From Sulfurovum sp. (GTDB lineage Bacteria > Campylobacterota > Campylobacteria > Campylobacterales > Sulfurovaceae), in NCBI GenBank assembly GCA_021159425.1, contig JAGGRU010000355.1, positions 1 to 11,757 of the forward strand: DNA of 11,757 nucleotides, given 5' to 3'. Positions 1 through 6,700 of this stretch are shown piece after piece (positions within the stretch are counted from its first letter, which is position 1; each line of letters begins with the position of its first letter). Under the pieces are notes generated by a model. It did not search any database. It worked only from the letters and a program-made list of their open reading frames with translations, and was not told where the DNA came from. A program made the translations under genes and the position numbers.

Positions 1-107
1 TCAAAACAGTAAATCGTTTAAATGATGATATGCTTGAGCTGGATAAGCTTTTACTCATTCCTATAAATGAAGCGTTATTTGAAGAGATGTTAACTGGTCA
101 GGAATAG
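1..107 (+). CDS. C-terminal end of a LysM-containing protein, probably an MltD-type lytic transglycosylase (5' truncated)
   Basis: The window opens inside a reading frame whose first complete codon is at 3 and which ends at TAG 105-107. The 34 residues visible include KTVNRLNDDMLELDKLLLIP, which fits the second half of a LysM repeat: an Asn/Leu-rich helix followed by a closing LLIP strand. LysM modules bind the glycan strands of peptidoglycan. In Helicobacter and Campylobacter the gene just before rlpA is, as I recall, a secreted MltD/DniR-type soluble lytic transglycosylase, and that is the likely identity here. The catalytic domain is outside the window, so the enzymatic assignment rests on neighbourhood plus this LysM-like tail. 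The 122 nt to the next gene leave room for a separate promoter. Confidence 0.55.
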   Translation, partial: KTVNRLNDDMLELDKLLLIPINEALFEEMLTGQE

Positions 108-177
108 TGCTCTCATCGGACATTGTTAATTACCTACTACAGAAAATAGAATAAAGCAACTATAAAGTCAAATAAAG

Positions 178-186
178 TGATAATAT
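178..186 (+). promoter_or_regulatory. Possible extended -10 promoter for rlpA
   Basis: TG at 178-179, one base, then TAATAT at 181-186, in an AT-rich stretch without a convincing -35 box. Epsilonproteobacterial sigma-70 promoters often lack a -35. It would give a leader of about 35-40 nt before the rlpA start at 230. The gap 108-229 holds nothing else I can support. In so AT-rich a sequence this match is only suggestive. Confidence 0.35.
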
Positions 187-229
187 CTATCTAAATAAAA
201 AGGGTATTTCCCTAAATAATAGAGGTATT

Positions 230-1018
230 ATGAAGAGAGCTTCACTCTTTTTCCTGCTCATTGCTTTGTTGGCTTCCGGTATGACGTTTACCGGATGTTC
301 AAGCAAGCAGCGTACAGTTAAATCAAGTAAATATACAAGTAAGTCCAGACATAAATCAACCATGCGTTCTTACAGGGTACATGGTCGAAGTTACAGACCT
401 ACTTATGTTAGAGTAGGACAGGTGATGAAAGGTATCTCAAGCTGGTATGGACCAAATTTTCATGGAAAACAGACCAGCAATGGTGAACGTTACAACATGC
501 ATGCAAGAACTGCAGCGCATAAAACATGGCCAATGGATACGATGGTCAAAGTCATTAATCTTCAAAACGGTAAAAGCACCATTGTACGTATAAACGATAG
601 AGGACCTTTTGTGAGAGGTCGCATTATTGACTGTTCTTATACTGCAGGTAAAGAGATCGGTCTGGATAGAATGGGCATTGCCAAAGTATCTATACAGGTA
701 CTTGGATTTGCAGGTAAGGTACAATCTGCTGCAACGATTGCAAAACGTAAGAAAACAAATACGGAAACACGTATTAAATTGAGTAACTTTGGTGTGCAGG
801 TGGGAGCATTTAAACAATATGAAGGTGCAAAAATCACCAGAAAGATGTTTGCTTCTATGTATGACAAATATAAACCGGTCATTAAGAAGTTTGATGATGT
901 TTATGGGAATGGAGAACCGCTTTACAGAGTATGGCTGATGGGCTTCGGTTCAGAAGATGAAGCAAGAGACTTTAAGAACAGTAATGACTTGGAAGGTGCA
1001 TTTATTGTTAGAAATTAA
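230..1018 (+). CDS. rlpA: RlpA-family septal/rare lipoprotein, peptidoglycan lytic transglycosylase
   Basis: Predicted outer-membrane lipoprotein acting on peptidoglycan. Residues 1-22 form a signal peptide ending in the lipobox FTGC, with Cys23 as the lipidated residue. Residues 24-62 are a basic, Ser/Arg/Lys-rich linker. A double-psi beta-barrel domain spans about 66-162 (GISSWYGPNFHGKQTSNGE, later INDRGPF). A SPOR-like domain, which in this family binds denuded glycan strands, spans about 187-262 (FGVQVGAF onward). Glu86, His97 and Asp123 have the same spacing (11 and 37 residues) as the catalytic Glu120/His131/Asp157 that I recall for Pseudomonas aeruginosa RlpA, so activity on stem-peptide-free glycan is likely. 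The start at 230 has GAGG at 222-225, 4 nt upstream. It lies between a probable lytic transglycosylase and hisB (29-nt gap), at the head of the envelope series. Confidence 0.9.
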   Translation: MKRASLFFLLIALLASGMTFTGCSSKQRTVKSSKYTSKSRHKSTMRSYRVHGRSYRPTYVRVGQVMKGISSWYGPNFHGKQTSNGERYNMHARTAAHKTWPMDTMVKVINLQNGKSTIVRINDRGPFVRGRIIDCSYTAGKEIGLDRMGIAKVSIQVLGFAGKVQSAATIAKRKKTNTETRIKLSNFGVQVGAFKQYEGAKITRKMFASMYDKYKPVIKKFDDVYGNGEPLYRVWLMGFGSEDEARDFKNSNDLEGAFIVRN

Positions 1019-1047
1019 TATTTGTAATAAAAATATGAGGGAAGAAA

Positions 1048-1620
1048 ATGATTGAAGTAACAAGAGAGACAAAAGAAACACAAATTTCTGTAAAGTTGAA
1101 TCTTTATGGAAAAGGTGAAGCTAAAATAAATACAGGTGTAGGTTTCTTTGACCATATGCTTGAAGCCTTTACCAAACATGCACATATAGATCTGGAAGTA
1201 GAATGTACAGGTGATACGCATATTGATGATCATCATACGGTTGAAGATGTGGGTATAGTTATCGGTCAGGCACTTAAACAGGCGATTTACCCGGTAAAAA
1301 GCATAGAGCGTTTTGGTAATGCAACAGTCGTGATGGATGAAGCCAGTATTACTTGTGATATTGACCTCTCTAATCGGGGTTTTCTTGTATATGAACTTCC
1401 TATAGGCGGGAAAGTTGGTGACTTTGATGTGGAGTTGGTAGAAGAGTTCTTTAGGGCTTTTGCGTTTAATTTACCTCTTACTCTTCACCTTATATATAAC
1501 CGGGGTAAAAATAAACACCACATTATAGAAGGTGCTTTTAAAGCACTTGCCGTGGCACTTCGCAGAGCAGTAGTGATCAATGAAAATGCGGGAATTCCAA
1601 GTACAAAGGGCGTGCTGTGA
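1048..1620 (+). CDS. hisB: Imidazoleglycerol-phosphate dehydratase (monofunctional HisB)
   Basis: Cytoplasmic Mn-dependent enzyme of histidine biosynthesis that dehydrates imidazole glycerol phosphate to imidazole acetol phosphate. At 190 residues it is the usual monofunctional size, without the phosphatase domain fused in E. coli HisB. The two metal-binding signatures are present: DHHTVED at 61-67 and HHIIEGAFKALA at 157-168. FFDHMLEAFTKHA at 33-45 and the C-terminal PSTKGVL at 184-190 are also typical. The start at 1048 has a strong GAGGG at 1037-1041, 6 nt upstream. The stop overlaps the kdsC start by 4 nt (GTGA), which suggests translational coupling. No other his gene is in the window, so this one sits apart from any his cluster, inside an LPS/peptidoglycan operon. 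Confidence 0.96.
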   Translation: MIEVTRETKETQISVKLNLYGKGEAKINTGVGFFDHMLEAFTKHAHIDLEVECTGDTHIDDHHTVEDVGIVIGQALKQAIYPVKSIERFGNATVVMDEASITCDIDLSNRGFLVYELPIGGKVGDFDVELVEEFFRAFAFNLPLTLHLIYNRGKNKHHIIEGAFKALAVALRRAVVINENAGIPSTKGVL

Positions 1621-2114
1621 GTATAGAACTGATCGTACTTGATGTTGATGGTACAATGACCGACTCTCGCATCACATACTCTGAAAATGGTGATGAAATT
1701 AAATCTTTTAATGTAAAAGACGGTTTGGCAATTGCCTCTTGGAGAAAACTAGGTAAACAGGTGGCGATCATTACAGGAAGATCATCAAATATTGTGGCAA
1801 GACGGGCTAAAGAGCTACATATAGAACATTTTTATCAAGGTATACACAATAAAAGAGAGGTTTTAGAAGAGTTACTGGAAAAGCTTGATCTGAGTATGGA
1901 AAATGTAGCCGCTATAGGTGATGACCTTAATGATCTGCAAATGCTAAAAGCTTCTAAAATCTCTTTTGTCCCAAGAGATGCATCTGCATATGTAGATAAA
2001 GTTGCAACCGTTGTGCTTTCTAAAAAAGGTGGAGATGGTGCTGTACGTGAAATGATAGAGTATCTTATTAAAAATGAGGGACTGGAAGAGAAGTATTTAG
2101 AGTTATGGGCTTAA
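1617..2114 (+). CDS. kdsC: 3-deoxy-D-manno-octulosonate-8-phosphate phosphatase (KdsC, HAD family)
   Basis: HAD-superfamily phosphatase that hydrolyses KDO-8-phosphate to KDO, the sugar linking lipid A to the LPS core. The 165 residues carry the HAD motifs in order: DVDGT at 9-13 (nucleophile Asp9, acid/base Asp11), TGRSS at 53-57, Lys79 in NKREVLEEL, and GDDLND at 101-106. There is no cap insertion, which fits the tetrameric KdsC type; NVKDG at 32-36 and IHNKREVLEEL are typical of it. The start is GTG at 1617, inside the end of hisB (4-nt overlap); no upstream ATG suits the frame. The stop overlaps the lptC start by 10 nt. Standing before lptC and lptA, it joins KDO supply to LPS transport. 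A generic HAD phosphatase is the only alternative. Confidence 0.92.
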   Translation: MSIELIVLDVDGTMTDSRITYSENGDEIKSFNVKDGLAIASWRKLGKQVAIITGRSSNIVARRAKELHIEHFYQGIHNKREVLEELLEKLDLSMENVAAIGDDLNDLQMLKASKISFVPRDASAYVDKVATVVLSKKGGDGAVREMIEYLIKNEGLEEKYLELWA

Positions 2115-2617
2115 AATTAGAAATAATTCTTATTATAGCTATGATCGCTATTATATCTGTGTCGGTCACTGTTGAAATAAAAAACAAACAAATAACAAAA
2201 AAAGAGCCAACCATAGAACTTGAATTTACACATACAACATTCACGGAAGTAGATGTTAATAAAACACAAGGTGTTGCATTCGGTACTTATGGTATACGAG
2301 ACGCAGGTGTTTTAACTGTGGATAATTTAAGATACAGTACAGATAGTATTAAAGAACTTAGGGCAAAGCAAGGTATTTACAAAGGTGACAGGATCTATTT
2401 GGATCATAATATTACAGTAAATCAAAAAGTAGGTTTTGATTATACAGCAGAGCATGCAATTTATGACAAAAAGTTAGAAATACTTTATATTACTTCACCT
2501 TTTACAGCTATTATGAATGAGAATGTCATACATGGAAGTGCATTGCGGTATCATATGAAAAGTAAAGAAGCTTTTGCTACAGATGTTGATGCGGTCGTAT
2601 ATACGAAGGAAAAATGA
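2105..2617 (+). CDS. lptC: LPS export ABC transporter periplasmic protein LptC
   Basis: Bitopic inner-membrane protein that passes LPS from the LptBFG transporter to LptA. Residues 5-23 form a single N-terminal membrane segment (IILIIAMIAIISVSV), followed by a periplasmic beta-rich domain. Pieces such as GIRDAGVLTVDNLRY, AKQGIYKGDRIYLDHNI and TAEHAIYDKKLEILYI show the repeating strand-turn-strand pattern of the OstA/LptC jellyroll. Sequence conservation in LptC is weak, so the call relies on the membrane anchor, the length (170) and the position between kdsC and lptA. The ATG at 2105 lies inside kdsC (10-nt overlap). The stop TGA at 2615-2617 doubles as the TGn of a promoter-like sequence for lptA. 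Confidence 0.85.
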   Translation: MGLKLEIILIIAMIAIISVSVTVEIKNKQITKKEPTIELEFTHTTFTEVDVNKTQGVAFGTYGIRDAGVLTVDNLRYSTDSIKELRAKQGIYKGDRIYLDHNITVNQKVGFDYTAEHAIYDKKLEILYITSPFTAIMNENVIHGSALRYHMKSKEAFATDVDAVVYTKEK

Positions 2618-2623
2618 TATAAT
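2615..2623 (+). promoter_or_regulatory. Internal extended -10 promoter for lptA and downstream genes
   Basis: A perfect TATAAT at 2618-2623 is preceded directly by TGA at 2615-2617, giving the extended -10 form TGnTATAAT. The TGA is also the lptC stop codon. A transcript would begin near 2630 and reach the lptA start at 2648 with a leader of about 18 nt that contains the AAGGA ribosome site. There is no clear -35, as usual in epsilonproteobacteria. The match is exact; use in vivo is inferred. Confidence 0.5.
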
Positions 2624-2647
2624 TATGTTTTTACACAAAGGATCAAA

Positions 2648-3112
2648 TTGAATTTTTTAAAAATAGTGCTTTTAGTTTTGTTTACAGGATCACTTTTTGC
2701 ACAGAAAGTAGACATCACTGCAGATAATATGATGGCAGAAGATTTGAAAAAAGAAGTACACTTTATTGGTAATGCTAAAGTAGTACAGGGAAAAAGTTGG
2801 ATACATGGTGATGAAATTATTGTCTATTTTGATGAAAATAATGAAACGAAGAAGTATGAAGCGATAGGTTTGGTTACTTTTGAATTTATTGAAGAAAAAA
2901 GTTCTTATAAAGGCTCTGCAGACAAGGTGACATATTATCCTGTAAAAGCACAATATATTTTAACAGGAAAAGCTATTATTGATGACCTGCTAAATAAACG
3001 TCATGTGAATGGTGATGAAATTACGCTTGATATGACAACGGGTAATGCAAATGTAAAGGGTAGTAAAAACAAACCTGTTAAATTTATATTTGATATGAAG
3101 GATAAGAAGTGA
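2648..3112 (+). CDS. lptA: LPS transport periplasmic protein LptA (OstA-like)
   Basis: Periplasmic bridge protein of the Lpt system that carries LPS across the periplasm. Residues 1-18 form a signal peptide (hydrophobic IVLLVLFTG, cleavage after LFA). The mature part is a single OstA/LptA-type beta-jellyroll: VDITADNMMAEDLKKEVHFI, then HGDEIIVYF, YKGSADKVTYYP and VNGDEITLDMTTGNANVKGS. At 154 residues it is slightly short for the family. The start is TTG at 2648, with AAGGA at 2638-2642 placed 5 nt upstream; the nearby ATGs at 2614 and 2625 are out of frame. The stop overlaps the engB GTG start by 4 nt. It follows lptC by 30 nt, a gap that contains a likely promoter. Confidence 0.88.
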   Translation: MNFLKIVLLVLFTGSLFAQKVDITADNMMAEDLKKEVHFIGNAKVVQGKSWIHGDEIIVYFDENNETKKYEAIGLVTFEFIEEKSSYKGSADKVTYYPVKAQYILTGKAIIDDLLNKRHVNGDEITLDMTTGNANVKGSKNKPVKFIFDMKDKK

Positions 3113-3741
3113 GTATACCTCGTGTAGTCGAAGCTCAATTTATTAAATCAGCACAGAGCATTGCGGATTCTCTACCGGAAGATATGAGTGAAGTTGTTTT
3201 TTTGGGACGTTCCAATGTCGGAAAAAGTTCTACTTTAAACTCTTTAACGCAAAGAAAAAACTTGGCAAAATCTTCGGCTACACCAGGTAAAACACAGTTA
3301 ATTAACTTTTTTGAAACGAGATATCTTTACAATGAAGAGAGTTATCCTGTACGTTTTGTGGATCTGCCCGGGTTTGGATATGCCAAAGTGTCAAAATCAC
3401 TTAAAGAAGTGTGGCAGAAGAACCTGGTAGAATTTATTAAGCATCGAGTCTCTATACGATTTTTTATTCATCTTCGAGATGCTCGTCATCCTCATGCTAA
3501 AATTGATGATGATGTAGAAGCGTATATCTCTGAATTCATTAGACCAGACCAGAGATATCTTACTGTTTTTACTAAAATAGATAAGTTAAATCAAAAGGAA
3601 CGTGCTAAATTGAAAAAGGAATTTCCAGGTTCCATTACCGTTTCTAATCTTAAAAAAAATGGGCATGACAGAGTGCATGTTGAGATACTGCAAACTATTT
3701 TTGATATCAATAACGAAGAAAATAAGCATGATGAGGTATAA
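3109..3741 (+). CDS. engB: Ribosome biogenesis GTP-binding protein YsxC/EngB
   Basis: Cytoplasmic TRAFAC-class GTPase needed for late assembly of the 50S ribosomal subunit. All G motifs are visible in order: G1 GRSNVGKS at 33-40, G2 TPGKTQ at 58-63, G3 DLPGFGYA at 85-92, G4 TKIDK at 155-159 and a G5-like VSNLKKNG at 178-185. RDARHP at 123-128 is also typical of EngB. The length of 210 is usual. The start is GTG at 3109 in a GTGA overlap with lptA, the same arrangement as hisB/kdsC. The acetyltransferase follows after 3 nt. Its place between lptA and PBP2 is, as I recall, shared with Helicobacter and Campylobacter. Confidence 0.94.
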   Translation: MSIPRVVEAQFIKSAQSIADSLPEDMSEVVFLGRSNVGKSSTLNSLTQRKNLAKSSATPGKTQLINFFETRYLYNEESYPVRFVDLPGFGYAKVSKSLKEVWQKNLVEFIKHRVSIRFFIHLRDARHPHAKIDDDVEAYISEFIRPDQRYLTVFTKIDKLNQKERAKLKKEFPGSITVSNLKKNGHDRVHVEILQTIFDINNEENKHDEV

Positions 3742-3744
3742 GCA

Positions 3745-4209
3745 GTGATCGAACTTGTTAAAGCAAAGTTGAGTGATATTCCTGCCATGCAGGCTTTAGT
3801 TGTCTCAGAAGTAAAAGAAGGAATTATTTTAAATCGAACTGAAGATGAAGTCGCTACAAATATACGTTCGTATGTATTGGCAAAAGATGATGGAGTACTT
3901 GTCGGATATACTGCACTTCATATTCATTCAAAGCGTCTTGCCGAAATACGAAGTCTCATTGTAGATGAAAACTATCGAAGTCAGAAAATAGGGCAAAAGA
4001 TGGTAGAGTTTACATTGCAAGAAGCAAAAGAGCTAGAAGTGGAAGAAGATGTTCTTGTACTTACATATTTACCTGCTTTTTTTGAAAAACTTCATTTTAA
4101 AGAGATCAATAAAGAGCTTATACCTGAACATAAAATTTGGGCGGATTGTATTAAATGTATTCATTTTCCTGTGTGTAATGAAATAGCATTAGTGTACAAA
4201 TTAGCATAA
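3745..4209 (+). CDS. argA: GNAT acetyltransferase, probably short-form N-acetylglutamate synthase
   Basis: A single GNAT domain of 154 residues. EIRSLIVDENYRSQKIGQKM at 67-86 spans the central strand and the acetyl-CoA pyrophosphate loop (R/QxxGxG type), and LVLTYLPAFFEKLHFKEINK fits the C-terminal GNAT strand and helix. The ending HKIWADCIKCIHFPVCNEIA at 129-148 resembles the KxWADCxxCxxFPxCDE tail I associate with short GNAT-only N-acetylglutamate synthases, which make N-acetylglutamate from acetyl-CoA and glutamate as the first step of arginine synthesis. The classical ArgA has an extra kinase-like domain that is absent here. The start GTG at 3745 has GAGG at 3733-3736, 8 nt upstream. It sits 3 nt after engB and 14 nt before the MreD-like gene. 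The family is secure; the substrate is inferred from the tail. Confidence 0.75.
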   Translation: MIELVKAKLSDIPAMQALVVSEVKEGIILNRTEDEVATNIRSYVLAKDDGVLVGYTALHIHSKRLAEIRSLIVDENYRSQKIGQKMVEFTLQEAKELEVEEDVLVLTYLPAFFEKLHFKEINKELIPEHKIWADCIKCIHFPVCNEIALVYKLA

Positions 4210-4223
4210 GGCGGTAGATAGTA

Positions 4224-4679
4224 ATGAATTCATTTTCTAAATTAATGCAGCTGCCAATTATTTGGCTGACAGCTATGCTCTTTATCATATTTTATCCAAT
4301 GCTTATTTCAATATATGTTTTTTTACCCCTGTTTGTAGGAGTAATGGGCTATTTATTGATGAAAGGAATTGATGAAAACAGAATATTTTATATTTTACTT
4401 GCATCACTCTATTTTATAAATCTTGAAGTAAATCTCTCTTTGCCTTTTTTTCTAACAACCCTTACATCATTGCTTGTATATGTATTCTTTTATCATCATT
4501 TAAATTATTTTAGAAAATGTGTGATCTGTAGACCTATTTTAAGCGTCATTCTTATAGATGTACTTTATTTGCTTTCTTTGTTAGCCTATGATTTTGTATT
4601 CCAAACGCATACTATCGTTTTAGACAATATATTGTTATATTCTTTGATCGTTGATCTTTTAGTGGTGGTGGTATTATGA
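4224..4679 (+). CDS. Small polytopic membrane protein, MreD-like
   Basis: A 151-residue, very hydrophobic protein with about five or six membrane segments (roughly 10-28, 30-46, 53-68, 72-90, 103-124 and 133-151) and short polar loops such as KGIDENR and HHLNYFRKC. I see no catalytic motif. Size, topology and position directly before the PBP2 gene, with a 4-nt ATGA overlap, suggest an MreD-like partner of the cell-elongation machinery. The equivalent slot in Campylobacter and Helicobacter holds a poorly characterised integral membrane protein. The start at 4224 has only a weak, distant ribosome site (AAGG at 4208-4211), so translation may depend on coupling from the gene before it. The MreD role is inferred from context rather than from recognised sequence. 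Confidence 0.65.
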   Translation: MNSFSKLMQLPIIWLTAMLFIIFYPMLISIYVFLPLFVGVMGYLLMKGIDENRIFYILLASLYFINLEVNLSLPFFLTTLTSLLVYVFFYHHLNYFRKCVICRPILSVILIDVLYLLSLLAYDFVFQTHTIVLDNILLYSLIVDLLVVVVL

Positions 4680-6664
4680 GATATAAGTTTATCATACTTG
4701 TTTTCTTACTTTTTTGGGCTGTGATGATCGCGAGACTTTACCACATAAGTATAAAATCTAATTTCTATTATGAAGAGTTGGCTAAAGACAATGTAGAGAG
4801 AAAAGAATATATAAAGCCAGTAAGAGGTGAAATTGAGGATGCAAACGGTCATCTTTTAGCAATGAATCAGATAGGTTTCTCGGTCTCGATCATACCTCAT
4901 TTAAGATATACAAAAAGAAAAGACGGTAATGCTACGAAGCTTGAAAAAATAGTGGATGCACTGGTTGATACTTTTCCTGATCTCAATAAAACTATTATGA
5001 TGAAGGTATATAAGAAAGAGAGTTCTGCCTACAATCATAAGTATATTCAGGTTGTTGATTTTATTCATTATGCAGATATGATGGGCGCCTATCCAAAATT
5101 AAGTGTACATGATGAAATAAAGATCGAGGCTGAAACAAAACGTTACTACCCTTATGGTAAATATTCTGCACATATCATTGGATATACAGGACGATCAAAT
5201 CACAAAGAGAATGAAGCTGATGAAGTTGTAAATATAGTTGGTAAGGTTGGTAAGAGTGGTTTGGAAAGGTATTATAACTCAGTTCTTGAAGGGGAATTAG
5301 GTTATGAGATAGATAAAGTGACAGCAACAAACAAATCTGTTGGTCTTCTTGAAAAAGTAGCACCAAAAGACAACAAAAACTTGAAGCTTAACATTGATAT
5401 AGATCTACAAGAGATGATACATAAACACTTTGGTGAAACAACTGGTGTAGCCATAGTGATGCGTACTAATGGTGAACTTTTGGCAGCAGTTTCTTATCCT
5501 GCTTATGATCCTAACCTCTTTGTTGGTGGCATCAGTTCTAAAGACTGGAAAGCACTTCAGGAAGATCTTGCACACCCTTTTACCAATAAAATTATACATG
5601 GAACCTATCCTCCCGGTTCAGCGATAAAAATGGGAATGGCACTTGCTTTTGAAAAATCAAAACCGGGTATTTTAGGAAAATCTGAATACTGTGGCGGACA
5701 TATAACCATAGGTAATTCTTCACATAAATTCAGATGCTGGAAAAAACATGGTCATGGAACAGTACAGTTACGTAAAGCTATTCGAGAGAGTTGTGATGTT
5801 TACTTTTACAAGAAAAGTTTAAAAGTAGGTATTGATGCAATGTCTAAATATCTTCATGAATTTGGGTTAGGTGTCAAAACGGGTGTGGATATGCCACGTG
5901 AATATAATGGACTAATACCGGATAAACAGTGGAAGAGAAAGAGATTCAATCAGCCATGGTATTTGGGGGAGACGGTTATTGCTGCTATTGGTCAGGGCTA
6001 TGACCTGGTCACACCTCTTCAAGTATCACGATACACTGCACTGCTTGCAACGGGTAATCTTGTGACGCCGAAAATTGCAAAAGTTGTGGACCAAAATAAA
6101 ACAAAAAATGAGATAGTTCCTGTAGAATTTGATGAATATATTCATGAGGTAAGAAAAGGGATGTATGATGTATGTAACACACCTGGCGGTACAGGATATC
6201 GTGTGATGCATGATCTTCCTGTTATTGTTGCAGGTAAGACGGGTACTTCTCAAGTGACGTCTATTCCACAGTCAACGGTTCATCGTTTAAAAGAGCATGA
6301 ACTGGCATATTTTCACAGATCTCATGCCTGGTTCACTTCTTATGCACCGCATGATGACCCACAGTTCGTTGTTACGGTACTGATAGAGCATGGAGGTCAT
6401 GGAGGCAGTGCATCAGCACCTATGGCTGCAGATGTCTATAAATGGCTCTTTGCACATGGCTATTTTAAGAAAAAACCTGAGCCAGAAGAGATTGAAAAGA
6501 TCAAAGAAGATCTAGATAAGAAAATTGCAGAAAAGGAAAATCTGCGTCCTGCTGCACATGGTACTTCAAATGTAAACAGTCATAATAATGCAAGCAATAA
6601 TAAGCCAGTGATAAAGAAGAAGAAAAAGAAGAAAGTAAAGAGTTCTGCGGTAGATATGTTTTAA
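4676..6664 (+). CDS. mrdA: Penicillin-binding protein 2, class B elongation transpeptidase
   Basis: Inner-membrane D,D-transpeptidase that cross-links peptidoglycan during cell elongation. Residues 4-21 are the membrane anchor. A PBP-dimer domain follows (VRGEIEDANGHLLAMN at 49-64; later KVGKSGLERYYNSVLEGELG at 190-209). The transpeptidase domain starts near 255. The SxxK motif is SAIK at 315-318 (in YPPGSAIKMG), the second motif is SCD at 372-374 (SxD instead of SxN, common in PBP2), and KTGT is at 521-524. At 662 residues it is longer than E. coli PBP2 (about 630), through a charged tail at about 597-662 that ends in seven lysines (647-653). The ATG at 4676 overlaps the MreD-like gene by 4 nt. 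No rodA/mrdB follows; the next gene is convergent. Confidence 0.95.
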   Translation: MRYKFIILVFLLFWAVMIARLYHISIKSNFYYEELAKDNVERKEYIKPVRGEIEDANGHLLAMNQIGFSVSIIPHLRYTKRKDGNATKLEKIVDALVDTFPDLNKTIMMKVYKKESSAYNHKYIQVVDFIHYADMMGAYPKLSVHDEIKIEAETKRYYPYGKYSAHIIGYTGRSNHKENEADEVVNIVGKVGKSGLERYYNSVLEGELGYEIDKVTATNKSVGLLEKVAPKDNKNLKLNIDIDLQEMIHKHFGETTGVAIVMRTNGELLAAVSYPAYDPNLFVGGISSKDWKALQEDLAHPFTNKIIHGTYPPGSAIKMGMALAFEKSKPGILGKSEYCGGHITIGNSSHKFRCWKKHGHGTVQLRKAIRESCDVYFYKKSLKVGIDAMSKYLHEFGLGVKTGVDMPREYNGLIPDKQWKRKRFNQPWYLGETVIAAIGQGYDLVTPLQVSRYTALLATGNLVTPKIAKVVDQNKTKNEIVPVEFDEYIHEVRKGMYDVCNTPGGTGYRVMHDLPVIVAGKTGTSQVTSIPQSTVHRLKEHELAYFHRSHAWFTSYAPHDDPQFVVTVLIEHGGHGGSASAPMAADVYKWLFAHGYFKKKPEPEEIEKIKEDLDKKIAEKENLRPAAHGTSNVNSHNNASNNKPVIKKKKKKKVKSSAVDMF

Positions 6665-6700
6665 AACAGAGTAGACGTTTAGAGCATCAATCTTTACGTA

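Noticed and set aside
201..213. AGGG-TATTT-CCCT hairpin upstream of rlpA
   Set aside because: A 4-bp stem in AT-rich DNA is expected by chance, and no T-run follows.
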